Shown here piece by piece: positions 1-6,349 of a stretch of DNA of 50,247 bases (its first letter is position 1; every line of letters starts with the position of its first letter). The position numbers and the translations under genes are program-made. The notes beneath the pieces are model-generated. The model ran no database searches. It had not been told where the DNA came from and saw only the letters and a list, made by a program, of their open reading frames with translations. This DNA is from Kitasatospora phosalacinea (GTDB lineage: Bacteria; Actinomycetota; Actinomycetes; Streptomycetales; Streptomycetaceae): the NCBI RefSeq assembly GCF_000717185.1, contig NZ_JNYE01000055.1, positions 1 to 50,247 on the forward strand, in the 5' to 3' direction.

Positions 1-49
1 GAGGGGCGGGGAGGGGGAGGGAGGGGAGGAACGCGAGGGGCCGGGCGGG

Positions 50-586
50 TCAGGGCTGGACCAGGTCGCTGAGGCTGTCGCCGAGCAGTGCCCGGAGCCG
101 GACCAGCGCCCGCGAGGTCCGGGTGCGCACCGCGCCCGAACCGCAGCGCAGGATCGTCGCCGTCTCCTCGACGCTGACGTCCTCCCAGTAGCGCAGCACC
201 AGCACCGCCCGGTCCCGCGGCGGGAGGGCGCCCAGCGCCTCCAGCAGCGTCACCCGCAGCGTGCTGTCGCTCTCCGCCCCCGGCCGGTCCGGGACCTGCG
301 CGATCGGCCGCTCGCCCGCGCTGCGCCGCCGGTGGTGGCTGATGAACTGCCGGTACAGCACGCCCTGCGCGTACCCGGCCGGGTTCTCGATCGCCCGCCC
401 GCCGAAGAACCGGCCGGGGCGCCGCCACACCGCGTACATCCGGCTCAGCGTCTCCTGGACCAGGTCCTCCGCGAGGTGGGTGTCCCCGCCGGTCAACAGG
501 CACGCGGAGCGGTAGAGGTGGCCGGACCGGTTGGCGGCGAACTCCGCGTACTCCGCGTCCGCGCCGCGCGCTGCTGCTGGTGCCAC
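50..586 (-). CDS. SigE-family ECF RNA polymerase sigma factor
   Basis: This is a small extracytoplasmic-function sigma factor that would direct core RNA polymerase to a regulon not visible here. It has only regions 2 and 4. Region 2 lies at about residues 15-80 and includes the stretch LAEDLVQETLSRMYAVWRR. Region 4, the -35-binding helix-turn-helix, lies at about 110-165, with 'LPPRDRAVLVLRYWEDVSVE' followed by 'GAVRTRTSRALVRL'. The length of about 178 residues fits the actinobacterial SigE-like family. GTG at 586 is preferred because GGGGGAG lies 8 nt upstream. An in-frame GTG at 592 is only 2 nt from that site. No anti-sigma gene lies beside it on the window side, and whatever lies downstream is cut off by the edge. 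It is transcribed divergently from the acetyltransferase. Confidence 0.88.
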   Translation of the reverse strand: MAPAAARGADAEYAEFAANRSGHLYRSACLLTGGDTHLAEDLVQETLSRMYAVWRRPGRFFGGRAIENPAGYAQGVLYRQFISHHRRRSAGERPIAQVPDRPGAESDSTLRVTLLEALGALPPRDRAVLVLRYWEDVSVEETATILRCGSGAVRTRTSRALVRLRALLGDSLSDLVQP

Positions 587-730
587 GATCACCGCTCCCC
601 CGAGGATTCGTACCTGTCACTCTTCAGACGCTGTTCGGTGCACGGGATGTCACAGCGGTTCCGGAGGCGCGGCCCCGGGCGGGGGCGAAACCCCCGGACG
701 GGGCCGAGGGGGTCGTGGTACGAAGATCGG

Positions 731-1291
731 ATGACAAGTTACTGGACGGGTGAACGCGTACGCCTGCGTGCGGTCGAGCCGGAGGACGGGCCGTTGCTCG
801 CCCGGCTCTCGGTGGAGGAGGAGCGGCTCGGTGACGCGCTCGACCCGCCGCGCTCCCTCGAGGGGTGGGCGGCCTTCGCCCGCGAGAAGGCCGCCGCGGA
901 CCCGACGGCCGACACCTACCAGTTGGTCATCGAGTCGCTGGCCGACGGCACCGCCGTCGGCATGACCAGCGTGCACCGGGCCGACAGCCGTAGCGGCCTG
1001 TTCGAGTACGGCATCACCATCGGCGCCGAGCACCGTCGTCGCGGCTACGCGACCGAGGCGGTGTCGCTGCTGCTGCGCCACCAGTTCGAGGAGCGCCGCT
1101 GCCACAAGGGCACCGCCCGGGTGTTCGCCCACAACGAGCCCTCGCTGGCCCTGCAGCGGCAGCTCGGCTTCACCGAGGAGGGCCGCCTGCGACGGCACTT
1201 CTTCGTCGCGGGTCGGCACCGCGACGTGGTGCTGTTCGCGATGTTCGCCGAGGAGTTCTTCGCCCACCACGGCGGCCCCACCCAGCTCTGA
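731..1291 (+). CDS. GNAT-family N-acetyltransferase
   Basis: This is a 186-residue acetyltransferase of the GNAT fold, close to the RimJ/RimL type that acetylates protein N-termini or small amines with acetyl-CoA. The start 'TGERVRLRAVEPED' is typical. The acetyl-CoA pyrophosphate loop is visible as 'GAEHRRRGYATEA' (about residues 96-108), followed by 'AHNEPSLALQRQLGFTEEG', the usual motif B region. The ATG at 731 is chosen because the domain begins there. A longer in-frame upstream extension runs back to 332 but is antisense to the sigma factor and has no family similarity. No Shine-Dalgarno site is obvious, and TACGAA sits 6 nt upstream, so it may be leaderless. The substrate cannot be deduced. 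Confidence 0.88.
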   Translation: MTSYWTGERVRLRAVEPEDGPLLARLSVEEERLGDALDPPRSLEGWAAFAREKAAADPTADTYQLVIESLADGTAVGMTSVHRADSRSGLFEYGITIGAEHRRRGYATEAVSLLLRHQFEERRCHKGTARVFAHNEPSLALQRQLGFTEEGRLRRHFFVAGRHRDVVLFAMFAEEFFAHHGGPTQL

Positions 1292-1313
1292 GCCGACCCG
1301 CCCCACCCCGTTT

Positions 1314-1333
1314 GCACGTTCCTGCACGTTCCT
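1314..1333. repeat. Tandem 10-bp direct repeat
   Basis: Two exact head-to-tail copies of GCACGTTCCT lie between the convergent acetyltransferase and Nudix genes. No terminator-like hairpin was found with them. The function is unknown and this may be a simple slippage product. Confidence 0.5.
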
Positions 1334-1445
1334 GCGCGGGTGACGGCAGTACGGGCGGGAGGCGCCGGCCCGCGCTCTCACCCACCCGTACCGCCGCCGG
1401 TCCTCCGCCCCCGGCCCGCGCGGCCCAGCGGGCCCGTACGGGGGC

Positions 1446-2153
1446 CTACGCCGTCCGCGCCGTCCGCGCGGCGAACGGCCCGTCCAGGGCGGCCCACTGG
1501 AGCAGCAGCACGGTCTTGCCGTCGACGATCCGCCCGTCCCGGGTCATCGCCAGCGCCTGGACGAAGGGCAGTTCGAGCACCTCGATGTCCTCGCCGTCCT
1601 CCTCCAGCCCGCCGCCGCGCCCGGTCCGGTCGGCGGGGCGGTAGGGCGCGGCGTAGCAGTGCACCCGTTCGGTGACCGAGCCCGGGCTCATGTACGCGTC
1701 CAGCACGTGCGTCAACGGGCCGAGTTCCACGCCCAGTTCCTCCAGCCCCTCGCGGCGCACGGCGGAGACCGGGTCGTTCGCGTCGTCCGCGTCGAGCAGC
1801 CCGGCCGCCGCCTCGATCAGCATCCCGTCGGGGTGCCCGTTGACGTAGGCGGGGTACCGGAACTGGCGGGTCAGCAGGACGGTGCCGCGCGCGGTGTCGT
1901 ACGGCAGCACCGCCGCGCCGTTGCCCCGGTCGTAGGTCTCGCGCTGCTGGGTGGTCCACCGGCCGTCGCGGCGGCGGTGGTCGAAGGTGGTGCGGCGCAG
2001 TACGTGCCAGCCCTGCGAGGTGAGTTCGACCTCGCGCACCCGCACGTCGGGGTTGCGGTCCAGGTCGCGTCCGGCGCGGTCCAGGCCGGTGCGGCCGCGG
2101 TGGTCGGGGAGGTCGATCCCCGGGCGGGAGCCGGTTCCCGGGCGGGTGTTCAC
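1446..2153 (-). CDS. nudK: NudK-like Nudix hydrolase (GDP-mannose/ADP-ribose pyrophosphatase type)
   Basis: This is a 235-residue Nudix hydrolase expected to split a nucleoside-diphosphate sugar into NMP and sugar phosphate. The Nudix core is 'AVRREGLEELGVEL' at about residues 137-150, giving the metal-binding RE..EE.G residues. The first Glu of the classical box looks displaced. Two flanking stretches, 'YVNGHPDGMLIEAAAGLLD' and 'DGEDIEVLELPF', closely resemble what I recall of E. coli NudK, as does the end 'GRIVDGKTVLLL'. The GTG start overlaps the stop of the upstream DUF4406 gene (GTGA), so the two should be translationally coupled. The first 40 residues are a charged, poorly conserved extension. 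The substrate assignment rests on remembered similarity only. Confidence 0.8.
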   Translation of the reverse strand: MNTRPGTGSRPGIDLPDHRGRTGLDRAGRDLDRNPDVRVREVELTSQGWHVLRRTTFDHRRRDGRWTTQQRETYDRGNGAAVLPYDTARGTVLLTRQFRYPAYVNGHPDGMLIEAAAGLLDADDANDPVSAVRREGLEELGVELGPLTHVLDAYMSPGSVTERVHCYAAPYRPADRTGRGGGLEEDGEDIEVLELPFVQALAMTRDGRIVDGKTVLLLQWAALDGPFAARTARTA

Positions 2154-2560
2154 GCGTCCTCCCGTCGTGCGCGGTGCGGGAGTTCGGAGACGTCGTGGTA
2201 GACCGGCAGGCCGCGGCGGCGGGCGGTGGCGACGTCCAGGTCCGCGCCGGTGGACTCGCCGGGGAGGCGGAGCACCGCGTCGCAGCGGGCGAGCAGCCGG
2301 GCCGCGGTCGGGTACAGCACCTGCTCGGCCAGCGGGTCGGTCGGGCCCGCGCCGACCGAGCGGAGCACCGGCAGGGCGATCCACTCGCCGATCACGGGCA
2401 GGTGCCCGGCGGCGAAGACCGGCCAGGCGGCGGCCTCCAGCCGGGCCAGGTTGGCGGCCATCGCCGCCGGGTCGCCCCCGGTGCCGGAGCGGTACGGCCC
2501 GGCGATCAGGACGAGCAGGGGGGAGTCGGTGTCGGGGTGTGCTGCTGCAGGTGTGGTCAT
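2150..2560 (-). CDS. DUF4406-family protein (nucleoside 2-deoxyribosyltransferase-like fold)
   Basis: This is a 136-residue protein with the start 'LLVLIAGPYRSG' and the later stretch 'CDAVLRLPGESTGADLDV', followed by 'ARRRGLPVYHDV'. This pattern is typical of the DUF4406/nucleoside 2-deoxyribosyltransferase-like fold, which handles nucleosides or nucleotides. The catalytic activity is not established for this family. It is first in a two-gene operon with the Nudix hydrolase, sharing a GTGA junction, and faces a DeoR-type regulator 49 bp away. Together they look like a small locally controlled nucleotide-sugar or nucleotide clean-up unit. Confidence 0.72.
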   Translation of the reverse strand: MTTPAAAHPDTDSPLLVLIAGPYRSGTGGDPAAMAANLARLEAAAWPVFAAGHLPVIGEWIALPVLRSVGAGPTDPLAEQVLYPTAARLLARCDAVLRLPGESTGADLDVATARRRGLPVYHDVSELPHRARREDA

Positions 2561-2609
2561 GGGACGCTACGATACATGCAGAAACGTGAATGAACAGGAG
2601 AGAATGCGG
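2561..2609. promoter_or_regulatory. Divergent promoter and probable operator region for the DUF4406-nudK operon and the DeoR regulator
   Basis: This 49-bp gap is markedly AT-richer than its surroundings. On the plus strand TACGAT at 2568-2573 can serve as a -10 hexamer for the regulator. AGGAG at 2596-2600 is its ribosome-binding site. Short repeated elements (GATACAT, GAAACGT and GTGAATG) are the sort of tandem half-sites used by DeoR-type proteins, but no perfect palindrome is present. The boundaries are approximate. Confidence 0.45.
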
Positions 2610-3368
2610 ATGCTGGCTGCTGAACGGCGCGACCACCTGCTCAAACTGCTCGCCCGGGAGGGCAAGGTGGTGGCCAAGGACGTCGCCGCCGAACTCGGCA
2701 TCTCCGAGGACAGCGTCCGCCGCGACCTGCGCGACCTCGCCGCCGAGGGCCGCTGCCAGCGGGTCTACGGCGGTGCGCTGCCCGCTTCCCCCGCGATGGC
2801 GGGCTACGCCGAGCGCCGGTCGGTGAAGCCCGACGGCAAGCGGCGGGTCGCCGCCGCGGCCGTCGACCTGGTCCGCCCCGGCAGCACGCTGATCCTGGAC
2901 GGCGGCACCACCGCGCTCGCCGTCGCCGGGCTGCTCCCGCCCGACCTCGACTGCACCGTGATCACCCACAGCCCGACGGTCGTCGCCGCCCTGCTCGAAC
3001 ACCCCCGGGCCGAACTGTTCCTGCTCGGCGGCCGGGTGTTCAAGCACTCCGCGGTCGCCTGCGGCGCCGCCGCCGTCGAAGCCGCCCAGAACGTCTCCGC
3101 GGACCTCTGCCTGCTCGGCGTCACCGGAGTCCACCCCGACGCGGGCCTCACCACCGGCGACGCCGACGAGGCCGCGATGAAGCGCGCCCTGGCCGCCCGC
3201 GCCGCCGAGACCTGGATCCTCGCCTCGGCCGAGAAGATCGGCACCGCCTCCCCGTTCCGCGTCCTGCCCTGGGACCGCATCGCCGGCCTGATCACCGACG
3301 CGTCCCCCGACCACCCGACCCTCGACCGCCTCACCGCCTCCGGCGTGGAGATCCGCCGGGCCCACTGA
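2610..3368 (+). CDS. DeoR/GlpR-family transcriptional regulator
   Basis: This is a 252-residue repressor of the DeoR/GlpR class, which usually senses a sugar phosphate. The N-terminal winged helix-turn-helix (about residues 4-57) contains 'VVAKDVAAELGISEDSVRRD' and then 'RVYGGAL'. The C-terminal effector domain has 'LILDGGTTALAVAGLL' and 'LFLLGGRVF', a GVTG loop, and 'GLTTGDADEAAMKRAL', all hallmarks of the DeoR sensor fold. ATG at 2610 is taken because AGGAG lies 9 nt upstream. An in-frame ATG at 2604 is only 3 nt from that site. It is divergent from the DUF4406-nudK pair, which it probably controls together with itself. Confidence 0.9.
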   Translation: MLAAERRDHLLKLLAREGKVVAKDVAAELGISEDSVRRDLRDLAAEGRCQRVYGGALPASPAMAGYAERRSVKPDGKRRVAAAAVDLVRPGSTLILDGGTTALAVAGLLPPDLDCTVITHSPTVVAALLEHPRAELFLLGGRVFKHSAVACGAAAVEAAQNVSADLCLLGVTGVHPDAGLTTGDADEAAMKRALAARAAETWILASAEKIGTASPFRVLPWDRIAGLITDASPDHPTLDRLTASGVEIRRAH

Positions 3369-3436
3369 CCGGCCCGGTCCGGTCCGGCCCCGTCCTGACC
3401 TGTCCCGCCCCGTGCCCCCGCGGCCGGGCTACGGGG

Positions 3437-3540
3437 TCACAGGCGGTCGGGGTGCGGGCTGCCCCCCCCCCCCCCCCGCAGCAGGGTGTCCACGACGAGG
3501 GTGGCGAGGGCGTCGGGGCCCTTCGCGTCCTTCAGATCAC
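3437..3540 (-). pseudogene. C-terminal remnant of an unidentified protein, ending in a poly-G slippage tract
   Basis: Reading the minus strand gives a plausible protein C-terminus, 'DLKDAKGPDALATLVVDTLL', followed by a Gly run encoded by the homopolymer and then 'SPHPDRL' and a stop. No start or upstream domain remains. It abuts an aldo-keto reductase remnant lying on the opposite strand. I cannot name the parent family. Confidence 0.4.
3462..3477. repeat. C16 homopolymer tract
   Basis: Sixteen consecutive C residues on the plus strand lie inside the pseudogene scar. Runs of this length are rare in coding DNA and are slippage-prone. The exact count may vary between cells or be a sequencing artefact. 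Confidence 0.9.
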
Positions 3541-3634
3541 GCTCGGCGCCGACACCCTCGCCGAGCTTGACGCGATCTTCCCCTCGCCCGGGCCCAACGG
3601 CTCCAAGCCCGCGCCCGAGGCGTACGCCTGCTGA
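3536..3634 (+). pseudogene. C-terminal fragment of an aldo/keto reductase
   Basis: The plus-strand frame reads 'LGADTLAELDAIFPSPGP' and then 'APEAYAC' before a stop. This matches the usual end of actinobacterial aldo/keto reductases (a last helix with 'LDEIFP', then 'APEAYAW'). The catalytic barrel is absent, because upstream sequence switches to an unrelated remnant on the other strand. It is therefore a broken gene end left by deletion or rearrangement. Two imperfect direct repeats around TGAACCCCGG follow at 3632 and 3657. Confidence 0.6.
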
Positions 3635-3728
3635 ACCCCGGTGCGGCGTAAGCCTGGTGAACCCCGGCGAGGCGGCCGCCCGGTGGGCGAGGAGGCACCC
3701 CGCACCACCACCCACCGAGCGGTGCAGG

Positions 3729-4340
3729 TCAGGCGGTCGCCGTGCGACGGCCGCCGTACGAGGCGACCAGGGCGTCGGCGACGGCCACCGCGTCCGCCCG
3801 GGCCGCCTCGGCCGGGTACTCCGGCAGCAGGTCGTCCCAGACGGGCAGCCAGGAGCCGAACAGTTGGCCCTGCCCCTCCGGGCGGGCGAAGAACCAGAGG
3901 TGCAGGTGGGCGGCGCCGTCGCCCAGGCGGTAGACGTGGGCCCGGGCGACGTGCGGCCGGGCCTGCACCTGGCGGGCTATGTGCGCGGTGAGCACCCCCA
4001 TCTCGGCGGCCAGTTCGTCGGGCAGTTCGGCCAGGTCGTAGTGGTCGCGCGGGTAGAGCATCAGTGCCAGCGGCACGCCGACGCCCGTGACCTGGCCCAG
4101 CCGCCAGTGGTCGGTGAACCACAGGCCCTCGTCGCGGTCCCGGCAGATCCCGCAGTCCGCCGGGTTCTCGCCGTGCCGCGGCGGTTCGGGCAGCACCGGC
4201 GGGCGCAGCGGTGAGACGCGCAGCCCCTCCGGTTCGAACGGGCTGATGTCCCAGCCGGTCATCCGGGCCAGCGGGAGCCGGAGTTCACCGTCGGCGGCCG
4301 CACGTGCGTGGTCGTAGAACTCGTCAGGTGTCAAAGCCAT
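3729..4340 (-). CDS. HIT-like hydrolase/transferase-fold protein
   Basis: This is a 203-residue protein that looks like a histidine-triad (HIT) superfamily member. 'CGICRDRDEGLWFTDHWRL' resembles the N-terminal zinc-knuckle and strand of HIT proteins. 'LALMLYPRDHYDLAELPDE' and then 'AAHLHLWFFARPEG' correspond to the rest of the fold. The active-site pattern is degenerate. The canonical H-x-H-x-H reads H-L-H-L-W here, so the third His is lost and ordinary dinucleoside-polyphosphate hydrolysis is doubtful. It stands alone, with the pseudogene scar downstream and the SDR operon upstream. Function unknown. Confidence 0.65.
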   Translation of the reverse strand: MALTPDEFYDHARAAADGELRLPLARMTGWDISPFEPEGLRVSPLRPPVLPEPPRHGENPADCGICRDRDEGLWFTDHWRLGQVTGVGVPLALMLYPRDHYDLAELPDELAAEMGVLTAHIARQVQARPHVARAHVYRLGDGAAHLHLWFFARPEGQGQLFGSWLPVWDDLLPEYPAEAARADAVAVADALVASYGGRRTATA

Positions 4341-4406
4341 GATCGGAAGGTTAAGGGCTGTCCACAGGGGGTCAACTGCGGGACGGCCCCCGGCCCTCGG
4401 GCGCGG

Positions 4407-5255
4407 TCAGGCCGGCTCGGGCAGCGGGAAGCTGCGGCGCATCAGGGCGTCGAAGGCCGCGTCCGGCAGCAGGCGCTTGGCCAGCATGGTGGAGCGGGCC
4501 AGCGCGCCGATCGCGTACCGGGCGCGCGGCCGGGCGGCGGTCGCGGCGCGGACGATCACCTTGGTCGCGGCCTCCGCGGTGACGGCGCCGTTGCGACGGG
4601 TGAACGTCCGCTGGGCGTACATGTCGGCGAGCCGGGTGCGGAAGGAGCCGTACGGGTCGGCGGGGTCGGCGGCGGGGTGCATGGTGCCGACCGCGGTGGC
4701 ACCGAACTCGGTGATGGTGGGGCCGGGTTGGACCACGACGACCTCGATGCCGAACGGTGCGACCTCCAGCCGCAGCGAGTCGCTGATCGCCTCCACCGCG
4801 TGCTTGCTGGCGTGGTAGAAGGCGCCGCCGGGCGGGGAGAAACGGCCCGCCATCGAGGAGATGTTGACGATCCGGCCCCGCCCGGCGCGGCGCATCCCGG
4901 GCAGCACCAGCTGGGCCATCCGGACCAGGCCGAAGACGTTGGTGTCGAACTGGGCGCGGACCTCGTCCGGGGTGGCCGACTCCACCGGCAGGTGCAGCCC
5001 GTACGCGGCGTTGTTGACCAGGACGTCGACGCTGCCGTGCGCGGCCTCGACCGCGGCGACCGCGTCGGTCATCGACCGCTCGTCGGTGACGTCGAGCGGC
5101 AGGGTCGCGATGTCGAGCGCGGCCAGGTCGGCGAGCGTCTCGGGGCGGCGGGCGGTGGCGTACACCCGGTGGCCGAGGCCGTGCAGGGCCAGGGCGGTCC
5201 GGCGGCCCATGCCGGAGGAGCAGCCGGTGATCAGGACGGTCCGGGGCGGGGTCAT
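4407..5255 (-). CDS. Short-chain dehydrogenase/reductase
   Basis: This is a 282-residue classical SDR using NAD(P)H on an unidentified carbonyl or alcohol. The cofactor loop 'VLITGCSSGMGRRTAL' (TGxxxGxG) is at about residues 6-21, the 'NNAAYG' strand is at about 86, and the catalytic Ser is in 'NISSMAG'. The Tyr and Lys lie in 'YHASKHAVEA', about residue 155. The ATG overlaps the TGA of the upstream TetR gene (ATGA), so regulator and enzyme form one operon. The long reading frame continuing upstream in this frame is a shadow of the TetR gene. Confidence 0.9.
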   Translation of the reverse strand: MTPPRTVLITGCSSGMGRRTALALHGLGHRVYATARRPETLADLAALDIATLPLDVTDERSMTDAVAAVEAAHGSVDVLVNNAAYGLHLPVESATPDEVRAQFDTNVFGLVRMAQLVLPGMRRAGRGRIVNISSMAGRFSPPGGAFYHASKHAVEAISDSLRLEVAPFGIEVVVVQPGPTITEFGATAVGTMHPAADPADPYGSFRTRLADMYAQRTFTRRNGAVTAEAATKVIVRAATAARPRARYAIGALARSTMLAKRLLPDAAFDALMRRSFPLPEPA

Positions 5256-5866
5256 CGGTCGGCCTTTCGGTGGAGGAGGTCCCAGACGGCGGCTTCGGCG
5301 CGGTCCAGGTCCTCGGCGGGGAGGGCGTCGAGGCCGCCCGCCGGGCGGACGAGCTTCACCAGGCCCGTGAAGGCGCCGAGGGCGAGGCCGACCAGCTGCT
5401 CGGCGTCGCCGTCGCGGATCGCGCCGCCGCGCTGGCCGCGCTCGATGAAGTCGGCGGCCAGCCGGTGCAGTTCGTCGGCCAGGGCGCGGCTCTCGGGGTC
5501 GAGGAAGGTGTCGTGCTGCTGGTGCTCCAGGAACACGAAGGCGTCCGGATGAGCGCTCGCGTAACGGGTGAAGCCGCGCCAGAAGCGGGCGAACTCCTCC
5601 CGGGCGGTGCCGGTCGGGCCGCCGTCGGCGAGCGCTCCGGCGAGGGTGTCGAGCAGGGTGCGCTTGGCGTGCCGGAACGCAGCGTTGCCCAGCGCCTCCT
5701 TGCTCGGGAAGTACCGGTAGATGCTGCCCACGCCGACGCCCGCGTGCTGGGCGACGGCGGGCATCTGGGTGCCCTCGTAGGTGCGCTCGGCGAACAGCGC
5801 GAGGGCGGAGTCGATCAGCAGCCGGTCCAGGTCCGGTCGTTTCGGCGTCACGGAATGAATGTTCAT
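5252..5866 (-). CDS. TetR/AcrR-family repressor
   Basis: This is a TetR-type repressor of about 204 residues. The N-terminal helix-turn-helix includes 'AVAQHAGVGVGSIYRYF' followed by 'PSKEALGNAAF', and the C-terminal half is the variable ligand-binding bundle. Three starts are possible: 5926, ATG at 5866, or GTG at 5851. No Shine-Dalgarno site precedes the first two. The palindromic operator at 5852-5869 ends exactly one base before the GTG at 5851, and a TTGACA box lies upstream, so a leaderless start at 5851 is attractive. I give 5866 as a compromise. The gene is coupled to the downstream SDR and probably controls it, itself and the facing DUF2568 gene. Confidence 0.87.
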   Translation of the reverse strand: MNIHSVTPKRPDLDRLLIDSALALFAERTYEGTQMPAVAQHAGVGVGSIYRYFPSKEALGNAAFRHAKRTLLDTLAGALADGGPTGTAREEFARFWRGFTRYASAHPDAFVFLEHQQHDTFLDPESRALADELHRLAADFIERGQRGGAIRDGDAEQLVGLALGAFTGLVKLVRPAGGLDALPAEDLDRAEAAVWDLLHRKADR

Positions 5867-5869
5867 TCC
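5852..5869. promoter_or_regulatory. Palindromic TetR operator over the repressor's start region
   Basis: Perfect inverted repeat GGAATGAA-tg-TTCATTCC, with 8-bp arms and a 2-bp centre. Its size and symmetry are typical of a TetR-dimer operator. It lies where the -10 element of the repressor's promoter should be, so binding would be autorepressive. Confidence 0.75.
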
Positions 5870-5880
5870 GCTGGAGACGG

Positions 5881-5926
5881 ATGTCAAGCGGCCCCGGACC
5901 CCGGTTGCGGCGGGATCCCTTGACAT
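5881..5926. promoter_or_regulatory. Two outward-facing -35 boxes of divergent promoters
   Basis: ATGTCAAG (5881-5888) and CTTGACAT (5919-5926) form an 8-bp inverted repeat. Each arm contains a consensus TTGACA reading outward, on the minus strand for the repressor and on the plus strand for the DUF2568 gene. For the plus promoter TACCTT at 5945-5950 is a possible -10 with 19-bp spacing. For the minus promoter the -10 region falls inside the operator at 5852-5869. Confidence 0.6.
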
Positions 5927-5956
5927 CGTTCACGCCACAAGTGGTACCTTCCCATT

Positions 5957-5977
5957 ATCATTCACGACTCGAATGAT
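5957..5977. promoter_or_regulatory. Second inverted repeat, probable second TetR site
   Basis: ATCATTC-n7-GAATGAT lies around the expected transcription start of the DUF2568 gene. It shares the GAATGA half-site with the palindrome at 5852-5869 but has wider spacing. The shared half-site suggests the same repressor acts on both promoters. Confidence 0.5.
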
Positions 5978-5991
5978 TAACGGGGGTGGGT

Positions 5992-6318
5992 ATGGAGACG
6001 AGTGCGGGAACGGGCCTGACGCTGCTCGACGCGGCGGCGTTCGCGGCGGAGCTGGCGGTGTACGCGGCGGTCGCCCGGTGGGCCTGGCGCCTGCCGCTGC
6101 ACGGGCTCCGGGTCCACCGCCCGCGACGGAAGCCGGCCCGCCTGCTGCTCGCGTGCGCCGCGGTGGCCGGACTGGCCGTGCTGTGGGGGTGGTTCGCCGC
6201 CCCGACGGCCGACCGGCCGTTGCACGGCGCGGCCCGGGTGGCGTTCGAGGTCTGCTGGTTCGGTGCGGGCGCGGCGGCCGCGCTGCACACGCACGTCCGC
6301 CGGGGGCGGTCGGTGTGA
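5992..6318 (+). CDS. DUF2568/YrdB-family small membrane protein
   Basis: This is a 108-residue integral membrane protein with about three to four hydrophobic helices. The stretch 'VLWGWFAAPTADRPLHGAAR' and then 'VAFEVCWFGAGAAAAL' matches the DUF2568 signature (W-x-x-F-A-A-P, then a second helix with F-G-x-G). The biochemical role of the family is unknown. The ATG at 5992 is preceded by a GGGGG stretch 5 nt upstream. An in-frame GTG at 5986 is a less likely start. It is divergent from the TetR-SDR operon and has an inverted repeat over its presumed transcription start, so it is probably repressed by that TetR protein. Confidence 0.8.
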   Translation: METSAGTGLTLLDAAAFAAELAVYAAVARWAWRLPLHGLRVHRPRRKPARLLLACAAVAGLAVLWGWFAAPTADRPLHGAARVAFEVCWFGAGAAAALHTHVRRGRSV

Positions 6319-6349
6319 GCGGCGCGGCCGCACGGAGCCCGACGGGGCG

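Noticed and set aside
593..730. Promoter pair between the sigma factor and the acetyltransferase
   Set aside because: The gap must hold divergent promoters, but no -35/-10 pair with acceptable spacing could be picked with confidence.
3437..3715. 92-residue minus-strand ORF as an intact gene
   Set aside because: Only its last 30 or so residues look like protein; the front half is antisense to the aldo-keto reductase remnant and runs through noncoding repeats.
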